A stretch of 12,725 nucleotides of DNA, taken from positions 1 through 12,725 of the forward strand of contig NYTN01000090.1 in NCBI GenBank assembly GCA_002683515.1. Direction: 5' to 3'. Both the position numbers and the translations under genes were made by a program. Below, piece after piece: positions 1-5,169 of the stretch. The notes below the pieces were generated by a model. It was not told where the DNA came from, made no database searches, and was given only the letters and a program-made list of their open reading frames with translations. The stretch is from Rhodobiaceae bacterium (GTDB taxonomy: Bacteria > Pseudomonadota > Alphaproteobacteria > RS24). Position 1 is the stretch's first letter. Every line of letters begins with the position of its first letter.

Positions 1-282
1 GCAGAATTCCCTGCGTTGTATACGTGTACAAAGTTCGATCAGATTGAGACGATTTTTGGTGAGTTTCATAATGCAGTAGGCACTGTTGGCATGGGCAAGA
101 TTTTGCTTGATGAAAAAACGCCTGAATTCCTGCAAGATTTCAAAGGACGCCTGTCAATGGCGGAGTTAGCGGAGTTTTTGAAGGAACAAGGGTTTCGAGT
201 GCTGTATGAGAATACCGGTTTTGATCTTGGTTTGTTCTGGGCTTCTAAATCCTTTGACTGTTTACTGGTTGAGCCCCAGTAA
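1..282 (+). CDS. Unknown phage protein, 5' end outside window
   Basis: The reading frame is open from base 1 (first residues AEFPALYTCT) to the TAA at 280-282, so the gene probably begins before the window. A TTG at 16-18 could serve as a start, but it has no SD sequence and the upstream frame stays open. About 93 residues are visible. They look soluble, with no signal peptide or membrane segment, and a mix of acidic and aromatic residues (ending SFDCLLVEPQ). I do not recognise the family. It lies 26 bases upstream of the next + strand gene, in the same direction, so it probably shares the transcript. No function is proposed. Confidence 0.6.
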   Translation, partial: AEFPALYTCTKFDQIETIFGEFHNAVGTVGMGKILLDEKTPEFLQDFKGRLSMAELAEFLKEQGFRVLYENTGFDLGLFWASKSFDCLLVEPQ

Positions 283-308
283 ACTTGAAGAAGTGAGTTG
301 TTATTGCT

Positions 309-557
309 ATGAGTCGCAAGGAAAAAATCCGCAAGGTGATGGGTGAGTTTGAGGCTGGCACCTTAAAAGGTGGTTCTGGCGAGATCGTTAAAGATCCTCG
401 CCAGGCAATGGCGATCGCCATGAAAGAAGCAGGTGCTGCTTCTGAAGGCAAAAGTGATGACTATATCGCTGGTTATCTGGACGAGATGATAGGGCCTGGT
501 GAAAAGCGGTGTCGAGGTTATCTGTCGTCTTTGAAAAAGAACAAGAAAAAAAAGTAG
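309..557 (+). CDS. Small DUF6496-like phage protein
   Basis: An 82-residue basic protein. The pattern KVMGEFEAGTLKGGSG followed by VKDPRQAMAIAMKEAG (about residues 9-42) resembles a small family common in cyanophages and other environmental phages, which I recall as DUF6496 (consensus KVMxEFKxGxL...RKQAIAIALSEAG). Its function is not known to me. The C-terminus runs into lysines encoded by an A-rich tract that ends AAA AAG TAG. That tract contains a -1 slippery heptamer, so this product is probably the in-frame termination form and a longer form is made by frameshifting into the next frame. The ATG at 309 has no strong SD (the upstream region reads AAGAAGTGAG). It sits between an unknown gene and the DUF6321-like frame. 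Confidence 0.75.
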   Translation: MSRKEKIRKVMGEFEAGTLKGGSGEIVKDPRQAMAIAMKEAGAASEGKSDDYIAGYLDEMIGPGEKRCRGYLSSLKKNKKKK

Positions 558-904
558 ATAGGGGCGATGCTGAAAGCTTCGCCCCGCCAAAGGCGGTCCA
601 AGAGGCTGCTCGTCGCGGCCTTGAGCTACGAAAAAAACATAAAAAAGGAGGCTTGACCAGTCAAGAAGCTGGAAAAGAAGGTGTTGGAAGCGGAGTCGTG
701 AGGGCCTCTAATCTTGCGAACGGCAAGAAAGTGAGTGCTGCGACCTTGCGTCGGATGTCTGCATTTTTCTCACGGCACGAAAAGAACAAGAGTGGTGGAG
801 ATGACGACGCTGGTTTTATTGCATGGCTTTTATGGGGCGGCGACCCTGGAAGGTCTTGGGCTCGCAAAACACTTAAGATGCTTGAAAGGCGCCAAGAACA
901 ATGA
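509..904 (+). CDS. DUF6321-like domain frame, probably read by -1 frameshift from 309
   Basis: The frame is open from a TGA at 500-502 to the TGA at 902-904. The only early start is GTG 509, which has no SD. The conserved part begins at APPKAVQEAARRGLEL (codons just after the slippery site) and continues through KKGGLTSQEAGKEGVGSG, VSAATLRRMSAFFSRHEKN and DAGFIAWLLWGGDPGRSWA. This resembles a phage-associated domain I recall as DUF6321 (name uncertain, function unknown to me). Relative to the upstream 309 gene this frame is -1. A shift at 548-554 would add 116 residues (from GTA at 554) to the 82 upstream, giving a 198-residue two-domain protein. Independent translation from GTG 509, or an indel in the A8 run, are the alternatives. 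The gene ends overlapping the next start (ATGA). Confidence 0.75.
   Translation: MSRLSVVFEKEQEKKVDRGDAESFAPPKAVQEAARRGLELRKKHKKGGLTSQEAGKEGVGSGVVRASNLANGKKVSAATLRRMSAFFSRHEKNKSGGDDDAGFIAWLLWGGDPGRSWARKTLKMLERRQEQ
548..596 (+). promoter_or_regulatory. Candidate -1 programmed frameshift signal (A_AAA_AAG plus hairpin)
   Basis: In the frame of the 309 gene the codons are AAG AAA AAA AAG TAG (543-557). The heptamer A_AAA_AAG at 548-554 is the type used in E. coli dnaX, and the stop codon follows at once. Six bases after the heptamer a stem starts. GGGGCGA (561-567) pairs perfectly with TCGCCCC (579-585), and inside it GCT (569-571) pairs with AGC (575-577) around a GAA loop. A second short hairpin, CCGCC (584-588) with GGCGG (592-596), overlaps its foot by two bases. 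Slippery site, spacer and stem are all in the usual range for a -1 frameshift. There is no U-run, so it is unlikely to be a terminator. No clear SD-like stimulator is visible upstream. Confidence 0.7.
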
Positions 905-1206
905 TGGACGAAGTCAAAGTGAGGGACGAAGAAGGCGTCAGTGTTCTTGAAGCTTGTCAGATCCTTTCAAGAAACGCCCATCGCAATACTTCGGAGTGGC
1001 AATACGTGCATAAGCACGTTTTTAAGAATGGTCGCCTTGAAGAGACTCATGAATACGTTTTGAGTCACTATGAAAAGCCAGACGAAATGTTTGAGCCAAT
1101 GAAATTCCTGATTTTTGAGGCGGTAGCCATGGCAAAAGCGTATGTCATGGAAGGCATCGAAAATGCTCTTGCTTCTATCCACGAAGAAGAAGACGAAGAG
1201 GACTAA
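901..1206 (+). CDS. Unknown acidic phage protein
   Basis: A 101-residue protein with a very acidic tail (HEEEDEED). It starts at ATG 901 (or the adjacent ATG 904), overlapping the previous stop as ATGATGG, which suggests translational coupling. A weak AAGG lies about 11 bases upstream. The middle contains helices such as YVHKHVFKNGRLEETHEYVL and FEAVAMAKAYVMEGIENALA. There is no membrane segment or known motif. Its TAA (1204-1206) overlaps the stop of the converging minus-strand gene. I do not recognise the family. Its position ahead of the capsid protease is compatible with a minor head protein or an accessory protein, but nothing in the sequence decides this. Confidence 0.7.
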   Translation: MMDEVKVRDEEGVSVLEACQILSRNAHRNTSEWQYVHKHVFKNGRLEETHEYVLSHYEKPDEMFEPMKFLIFEAVAMAKAYVMEGIENALASIHEEEDEED

Positions 1207-1394
1207 ACCAAGTCATTTTCAAGAAGAGTTTCCATCAAGATGACATATAGAGCATTTCGACAGGCTTGAAGTTGTTCTTGTTCAATCGGGTGTCCTCCTG
1301 GCCAATCTTGATGTGCTTTGCCGACAATTTTGTACAAGAAACGCAGGCCCTCAAGCGTTGTGTGTATTCCTACTTCTATTTCGTTTTCATTCAT
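1203..1394 (-). CDS. Small unknown protein paired with the XRE regulator
   Basis: A minus-strand protein of 63 residues if it starts at ATG 1394 (MNENEIEVGIHTTLEGL). In-frame alternatives are ATG 1412 and TTG 1421. The 1394 start is preferred because it overlaps the TGA of the upstream regulator gene as ATGAATGA, a typical coupled junction. The protein is mixed helical (EGLRFLYKIVGKAHQDW, then EQEQLQACRNALYVILMETLLEN), with no recognised domain. It ends at TAG 1203-1205, sharing bases with the TAA of the convergent + strand gene. It is probably co-transcribed with the regulator and could modulate it, but that is a guess from position only. Confidence 0.6.
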   Translation of the reverse strand: MNENEIEVGIHTTLEGLRFLYKIVGKAHQDWPGGHPIEQEQLQACRNALYVILMETLLENDLV

Positions 1395-1671
1395 AACGCG
1401 CTGTAGTTGCATGAATAACAAAGCTGGGATAGCCCATTAGCCATAAGACGCTAAGTCCAAACACGCTACTTAACACCCTTATTTGAGCAGTGTCTGGCGC
1501 AATTTTACCTTGCTCCATTCGTGAGACTGTTGCTTGGTCGCAAAAAAGATGAGAGGCAATATCTGTTTGAGACAGCCCGCAGTTTCGTCGAGCATCTCGC
1601 ATTCTTGTTCCTATTAACTCGCGAGCCTCCTCATACGTGACCCTTGGAGCAGCAAATTTTCGATATTTCAC
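1387..1671 (-). CDS. XRE-family helix-turn-helix transcriptional regulator
   Basis: A DNA-binding protein of the Cro/C1 (XRE) HTH family. The fold is visible as IGTRMRDARRNCGLSQTDIA, then HLFCDQATVSRMEQGK (recognition helix) and the closing helix VLSSVFGLSVLWLMGY. The frame is open much further upstream, to 1848, but that part overlaps the start of the + strand protease gene. Candidate starts are GTG 1722, GTG 1671 (94 residues) and ATG 1602 (71 residues, with a good AGGA six bases upstream). ATG 1602 would remove the usual first HTH residues (EELIGTRM), so I chose 1671. The protein is only an HTH with a short tail and no cleavable repressor domain. It probably represses from the palindrome at 1720-1732. 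Confidence 0.75.
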   Translation of the reverse strand: MKYRKFAAPRVTYEEARELIGTRMRDARRNCGLSQTDIASHLFCDQATVSRMEQGKIAPDTAQIRVLSSVFGLSVLWLMGYPSFVIHATTARYE

Positions 1672-1719
1672 GAGAAAAGCATGCGAAATAGCATTGAAAG
1701 TAATATAAGATGATAAGAG

Positions 1720-1732
1720 CACTTCTAAAGTG
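1720..1732. promoter_or_regulatory. Candidate XRE operator palindrome
   Basis: CACTT-CTA-AAGTG is a perfect 5-bp inverted repeat with a 3-base centre, between the divergent regulator and protease genes and 5 bases before the protease ATG. On the minus strand a weak promoter can be read as TTTAGA (inside this palindrome), a 16-base spacer, and TATATT at plus positions 1702-1707. That would start the regulator mRNA near 1695. Binding here could block that promoter and rightward transcription or translation start. The site was found by eye as a single copy, so confidence is low. Confidence 0.35.
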
Positions 1733-1737
1733 TATGT

Positions 1738-2931
1738 ATGGAAACGACATCCTGCAGGTACGACTTTTCTCCTATAGAGAAACACGAACTCACGCCCGAA
1801 GGTTATCTTCGAGTGTGGGCATCGATAGCGCGTACAGGTATTCAGCATTACACCGATGCTGATGGTTCATTGCGAGCAGAGTATCGCCCTGAGTCGGAAG
1901 TTTCATCTCCTGAAAGCCTTGCCTCGTTTGCGGGCAAAGCTATCACTATGGAACACCCTCCTGTTCTTTTGGACAGTGAGAACACTAAAGATCACTCTGT
2001 TGGATTTACTGGTACTGAAATTGTTTATGACGACGGATTCGTTCGTGCAGTCATGACTGTTACGGATCAGCAAGTTATTGACAAAGTGGTAAAAGGTGAT
2101 GTTCGCGAAGTGAGCGCCGGCTATCGAGTTGAATACGACCCGACGCCTGGCGTTACAGATAGTGGCGAACATTATGACGGTGTCCAGAAAGCAATTTCTG
2201 GCAACCACGTCGCTATCGTTCGCCGGGGCCGAGCCGGCCCGCAAGTGAGGTTGCACCTTGATCGCCAAGATGCTGCCGATCCATCTTTATTCCTTATCGA
2301 GGAGTCTCACACAATGACGGCAAAAGTCGTGTTTGACGGCGCCGAGTTTGAGGTGAGCGAGAGCGTTGCTCTGGCGATCACCAAAGAACGAGAAGACGCC
2401 AAGATGTCCTACGAGGACATGCAGAAAAAGTACGACACTCTTGTCAAAGAGGCAGAGGACATGAAGGCCAAAATGGCCGAAATGAAGGATGGCATGAAAG
2501 AGAAAGAAGATTCTCTGGATGGCCGTGCCGATGCCCTGACTGAGCAGGTCGACTCTCTTAAAACTGAGCTGGAAGAAGCCAAGCGTGTTGACGTTGACAG
2601 CCTTGTTGCTGATCGCGTAGCCCTGGTGGAAAAAGCTCGCGTAGCCCTGGATGCAGAGTATGCATTCACCGGCAAGTCTGACCGCGACGTAATGGTCGAC
2701 GCTATTAAGGCTGTCCGCGGTGATTCCGTGGATCTCACTGATCGTTCCGACGATTACGTGCAAGCTATGTTCGACACCATCGCTGAAGACGCAAAGCGCA
2801 GCGACTCCACTGAGGAGCTTCGTGAGGCTGTTGCATCCATCGCATCTCCAACGTCTGCCCCTTCCGCCTACATGGAAAAGCTGCAGAACGCTTGGAAGTC
2901 CCCCCTGTCCATTTCTAAGGAGGCTAAGTAA
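1738..2931 (+). CDS. DUF2213-type putative head maturation protease with fused scaffold
   Basis: A 397-residue protein in two parts. Residues about 8-175 match the DUF2213 pattern: EGYLRVWASIARTGIQHY, AEYRPESEVSSPESLASF, AITMEHP, GDVREVSAGYR and GNHVAIVRRGRAGP. Family members sit beside DUF2184 capsid genes and are thought to be prohead proteases. His73 (TMEHP) and Ser126 (SAGY) are the natural catalytic candidates, by my analogy with other His/Ser prohead proteases. Residues about 193-397 are highly charged (KEREDAKMSYEDMQKKYDTL onward, to about residue 285) and predicted coiled coil, like a scaffolding protein. An internal start at 2314 may make this part alone. The first ATG has no SD, but homologues begin at a similar place. 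Confidence 0.8.
   Translation: METTSCRYDFSPIEKHELTPEGYLRVWASIARTGIQHYTDADGSLRAEYRPESEVSSPESLASFAGKAITMEHPPVLLDSENTKDHSVGFTGTEIVYDDGFVRAVMTVTDQQVIDKVVKGDVREVSAGYRVEYDPTPGVTDSGEHYDGVQKAISGNHVAIVRRGRAGPQVRLHLDRQDAADPSLFLIEESHTMTAKVVFDGAEFEVSESVALAITKEREDAKMSYEDMQKKYDTLVKEAEDMKAKMAEMKDGMKEKEDSLDGRADALTEQVDSLKTELEEAKRVDVDSLVADRVALVEKARVALDAEYAFTGKSDRDVMVDAIKAVRGDSVDLTDRSDDYVQAMFDTIAEDAKRSDSTEELREAVASIASPTSAPSAYMEKLQNAWKSPLSISKEAK
2299..2304 (+). promoter_or_regulatory. Internal ribosome binding site GAGGAG
   Basis: GAGGAG lies inside the protease gene, nine bases before the in-frame ATG at 2314. It supports separate production of the scaffold part. Confidence 0.6.
2314..2931 (+). CDS. Nested in-frame scaffold protein from internal start
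   Basis: ATG 2314 is in frame with the protease gene (Met193) and is preceded by GAGGAG at 2299-2304 with a 9-base gap. That is a far better initiation site than the one at 1738, which has no SD. The product would be 205 residues: MTAKVVFDGAEFEVSESVAL, then a long charged coiled-coil stretch, then a helical C-terminus (SAYMEKLQNAW). This start falls exactly after the protease domain and a short linker (LDRQDAADPSLFLIEESHT). The arrangement copies the known lambda C/Nu3 nested protease and scaffold genes. What is seen is the SD, start and domain boundary. Expression as a separate protein is inferred. Confidence 0.6.
   Translation: MTAKVVFDGAEFEVSESVALAITKEREDAKMSYEDMQKKYDTLVKEAEDMKAKMAEMKDGMKEKEDSLDGRADALTEQVDSLKTELEEAKRVDVDSLVADRVALVEKARVALDAEYAFTGKSDRDVMVDAIKAVRGDSVDLTDRSDDYVQAMFDTIAEDAKRSDSTEELREAVASIASPTSAPSAYMEKLQNAWKSPLSISKEAK
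2917..2923 (+). promoter_or_regulatory. Strong ribosome binding site of the cement gene
   Basis: AAGGAGG is embedded in the last codons of the protease/scaffold gene, 11 bases before ATG 2935. It fixes the start of the cement protein. Confidence 0.7.
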
Positions 2932-2934
2932 TCC

Positions 2935-3504
2935 ATGGCCGTTACTTTTTCCACTAGCGCTGGTGCTGCTGGTGGCGTTCAGTCCAGCTACGCTCTGGAA
3001 CTGACTGCCGCTCTCGAAGGCCAGTTTGCTGATATCGCTGATAACAGCGTTTCCACTTTTGTTAACGAAACCGGCGCCGTTGTTGCTTATGGCAACCTTG
3101 TCGCGGTAAACGCTTCTGGTTCTGTTGGCAACTCTGCCAAGACCATTGCTGCTGCTGGCAACACTGTCGTTGGCATTAACGCTCTCACCTATGTGGATGA
3201 GACCGCTACTGACGCCAACTCCCGCCCCGGCGTGAAAGACGATCAAGTCATGAACGTCGTAAGCAAGGGTGTTGTTGCTGTGTACTGCGCTGAAGCTGTC
3301 GATCTGACTTCTGCGGTGCGTGTGTTCCACACTGATCACAACTCAACTCTTTCCGGCGCCCGCCCTGGCCGTTTCGGCAAGACCGCTGTCCAAAACAAGA
3401 CTGCTGTCCTGGCTGGTGCCCGTTGGGTTTCCAAGACTTCCGCTGCTGGCATTGCCCTGCTGGAGATCAATGGTCCCGACCTTTCCCTTACTGCTGACAC
3501 TTGA
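2935..3504 (+). CDS. Capsid cement-like structural protein (Gp24-like)
   Basis: A 189-residue protein rich in Ala, Val, Gly, Ser and Thr, with beta-type segments: TGAVVAYGNLVAVNASG, AAAGNTVVGINALTYVDET, VMNVVSKGVVAVYCAEAVDL, VLAGARWVSKTSAAGIALLE. In phages with DUF2213 and DUF2184 genes, the gene between them usually encodes a capsid decoration or 'structural cement' protein. Length and composition fit. Such proteins bind the outside of the expanded capsid and stabilise it. The start ATG 2935 has a consensus SD (AAGGAGG), and codon choice is strongly C-ending like the capsid gene, as expected for an abundant protein. Assignment rests on position and general sequence character rather than on a diagnostic motif. 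Confidence 0.65.
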   Translation: MAVTFSTSAGAAGGVQSSYALELTAALEGQFADIADNSVSTFVNETGAVVAYGNLVAVNASGSVGNSAKTIAAAGNTVVGINALTYVDETATDANSRPGVKDDQVMNVVSKGVVAVYCAEAVDLTSAVRVFHTDHNSTLSGARPGRFGKTAVQNKTAVLAGARWVSKTSAAGIALLEINGPDLSLTADT

Positions 3505-3505
3505 T

Positions 3506-3511
3506 AGGAGG
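3506..3511 (+). promoter_or_regulatory. Ribosome binding site of the major capsid gene
   Basis: AGGAGG lies 5 bases before ATG 3517, right after the double stop TGA TAG that ends the cement gene. It is the best-placed SD in the window and fits the need for very high capsid expression. Confidence 0.75.
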
Positions 3512-3516
3512 CCCTA

Positions 3517-4422
3517 ATGAGCGAATTTCGTCTTGATGATGCTGGCCTCTTCCTTGACCGCCAGCTTGAGTACATCCGCCCTCAAATTTTTGAGGTCGAA
3601 TATGGGGATATCAAATATCCCACAATCCTGCCCGTGACGGCTGAAGCCGGCCCTGGAGCGCAGACGTTCACCTACCGCATCATGGATGCAACTGGTGACT
3701 TCAAACTCATCTCTGATGCCGCCGACGATCTGCCGCGGGCTGATGTGAGCCAAACTGAAAAGAGCATCAACATTCGCTCCTTCGGTGGTTCCTTCGGCTA
3801 CAGCGTGCAAGAGCTGCGTGCTGCACAGATGGCTAACATTTCTCTTGAGCAACGTCGCGCTTCTGCAGTGCGTCGTGCATACGAGGAGAAGGTTGAAAGC
3901 GTTGCCATGTTTGGCGAAGGCTCCGTTGCTTTGAGCGGTTTCTTCAACAATGCAACTGTTGACGTGATCAGCGGCAACAAATGGTTCTCCACTTCTGGTG
4001 TAACCGCCGTTGAAATGCTTGAGATCCTAAATCAGGGTGTCAGTGCAATCATCAGTGGCTCCAACATGAAGGAGCAGCCTGACACGATCCTCATTCCTTA
4101 CGAGGATTACAACATCGTCTCCACCACTCGTAACTCTGACAGCTCCGACGTGACTGTCCTTGAGTACTTCCTGCGGACCAACCCTTTCATTCGCAACGTG
4201 GAGCCGATCAATCAGCTTTCTGCTGCTAACAGCAGCTTGGCTAAGAACCGCATGGTGGTTTACAAGCGTGACCCCCAGAAAGTTCAACTGCACATCCCTC
4301 AGCCTCTGGAACTGTTCCCGCCTCAACAGCGCGGACTAGAGTTCATCGTTCCCGCACACGCTCGCGTGGGTGGTACAGCGATTTACTATCCAAAGTCTGT
4401 CAAGTACGTGCAGGCTCCTTAA
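3517..4422 (+). CDS. Major capsid protein (DUF2184 type)
   Basis: A 301-residue protein with the features of DUF2184 major capsid proteins (HK97 fold). The N-terminus is LDRQLEYIRPQIFEVEYGD. Then come the conserved KYPTILPVTAEAGPGAQTFTY and DATGDFKLISDAADDLPRADV. ELRAAQMANISLEQRRASA belongs to the long helix, and NNPF-type and PLELFPPQQRGLEFIVPAHAR segments lie near the C-terminus, followed by TAIYYPKSVKYVQAP. It forms the shell, assembling on the scaffold encoded just upstream. Start and SD are clear. There is no long N-terminal delta domain, consistent with scaffold function being supplied by the coiled-coil part of the protease gene. Codons are strongly biased to C endings. Confidence 0.85.
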   Translation: MSEFRLDDAGLFLDRQLEYIRPQIFEVEYGDIKYPTILPVTAEAGPGAQTFTYRIMDATGDFKLISDAADDLPRADVSQTEKSINIRSFGGSFGYSVQELRAAQMANISLEQRRASAVRRAYEEKVESVAMFGEGSVALSGFFNNATVDVISGNKWFSTSGVTAVEMLEILNQGVSAIISGSNMKEQPDTILIPYEDYNIVSTTRNSDSSDVTVLEYFLRTNPFIRNVEPINQLSAANSSLAKNRMVVYKRDPQKVQLHIPQPLELFPPQQRGLEFIVPAHARVGGTAIYYPKSVKYVQAP

Positions 4423-4435
4423 GCAATCAATAGAT

Positions 4436-4491
4436 GGGCGGTTAAGCTTTGCTTGCTGAATAATTATCAACATGCTAATTGCTTACCGCCC
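4436..4491 (+). promoter_or_regulatory. Inverted repeat around the start of the 4472 gene
   Basis: GGGCGGTTAAGC (4436-4447) pairs with GCTTACCGCCC (4481-4491) over 11 base pairs with a single bulged T. The 33-base loop holds the ATG at 4472. It could fold over the translation start of the gene after the capsid gene, or form an RNA end or processing point. There is no U-run, so it is not a standard terminator. There is also no SD before this ATG. Confidence 0.45.
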
Positions 4492-4858
4492 TGAACTTGA
4501 GAACCCGCCTCGTGAGGCAGGTTTCGGAATTATTACCGACAAGGGTTTGATTAGTCTTGCCCCTGGCCTTAATCAGGAAATTCCTGATGAACAATGGGAG
4601 GTAGCAAAAGCGAATCCTACGGTCAAAGCTCTTCTTTCTATTGGCGCCATTGAAGAGATGAAAGAGCGAGTGGAAATTGAAACCATTCCTCAGAACATCG
4701 AAAGCCTTTCTCAGCTTCCGCTTAGTCAGGCAATTCAGGCGATTGAGCTACTTCATGACGAAGACAAGCTTGATTCTTGGAAGAAGGTTGAAGGCCGAGT
4801 CAGGGTTCGTAATGCCATCAACCGTCGTCTCGAGGCCATCCGTAAAGGAAAAGCATGA
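4472..4858 (+). CDS. Unknown head-region protein
   Basis: A 128-residue protein between the major capsid and adaptor genes. The N-terminal half (AYRPELENPPREAGFGI, PGLNQEIPDEQWEVAKANP, VKALLSIGAIEEM) has the look of small phage proteins with a compact beta/alpha fold seen near head genes (FluMu-like or DUF7302-like proteins). I am not certain of this. The C-terminal half is helical and charged (LLHDEDKLDSWKKVEGRVRV then NAINRRLEAIRKGKA). The position suggests a head-tail connector or capsid accessory role. It has no SD and its start lies in the loop of an inverted repeat. Its TGA overlaps the next ATG (ATGA), so the adaptor gene is coupled to it. Confidence 0.65.
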   Translation: MLIAYRPELENPPREAGFGIITDKGLISLAPGLNQEIPDEQWEVAKANPTVKALLSIGAIEEMKERVEIETIPQNIESLSQLPLSQAIQAIELLHDEDKLDSWKKVEGRVRVRNAINRRLEAIRKGKA

Positions 4859-5169
4859 CGGTCACTTATTCGGGATTTCTGGAACGCTTCCCTGAGTTCA
4901 CACCACATCCTTCGGGAATTGTGAACGGGGCCATCGAAAGCGCTACTGCCGACGTGTCGAGTGACATTTTTGGAACTCAAACTGATCGCGCAGTTCGCCT
5001 ACTTTCCGCTCATATTGTTTCAATTCAACTCTCTCAAATGGGCGTGATGATTGGCGCAACTGACGGCAAGGTTTACGGCGAAGGACTTGACGCCACATTG
5101 TATGGCCAAGAGTTTAAACGCCTATCTGATTCGGCCTCTGACGCTTCAATTATCGGCTTTGTAGTTTAA
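4855..5169 (+). CDS. Head-tail adaptor protein (DUF4054-like)
   Basis: A 104-residue protein with the usual adaptor signature: FLERFPEF near the N-terminus, a helical SGIVNGAIESATADVSS, and AVRLLSAHIVSIQLS, matching the 'LaAHLl' helix of DUF4054 and gp6/gp15-type connectors. These proteins form the first ring below the portal after DNA packaging. It has a good SD (AAGGA at 4845-4849, 5-base gap), overlaps the previous stop by four bases, and ends with TAATG, shared with the next gene. The C-terminal part (GKVYGEGLDATLYGQEFKRL) is typical of the group, in which a glycine-rich segment precedes a short C-terminus. Confidence 0.7.
   Translation: MTVTYSGFLERFPEFTPHPSGIVNGAIESATADVSSDIFGTQTDRAVRLLSAHIVSIQLSQMGVMIGATDGKVYGEGLDATLYGQEFKRLSDSASDASIIGFVV

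Noticed and set aside
561..596. Hairpin as a transcription terminator after the 309 gene
   Set aside because: No U-run follows either stem, and the region is inside the next coding frame. Spacing from the slippery heptamer fits a frameshift stimulator better.
645..655. TTG start at 653 with AAGGAGG upstream for the DUF6321-like frame
   Set aside because: The gap is only one base, and this start would cut off the conserved VQEAARRGLELRKKH segment. The SD-like run is simply codons for KGG.
735..950. A 71-codon + strand frame overlapping the DUF6321-like frame
   Set aside because: It overlaps two better supported genes, has no SD, and gives a basic, Cys/Arg-rich product typical of a shadow frame.
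1672..1848. N-terminal extension of the XRE regulator to 153 residues
   Set aside because: The extra residues do not look like part of an HTH protein, overlap the protease gene start, and lie upstream of the likely leftward promoter.
2287..3339. A 350-codon open frame on the minus strand
   Set aside because: It lies opposite the scaffold and cement genes, which have clear SDs and family matches. The antisense frame is kept open by the biased codons of these genes and its product is low-complexity with no recognisable domain.
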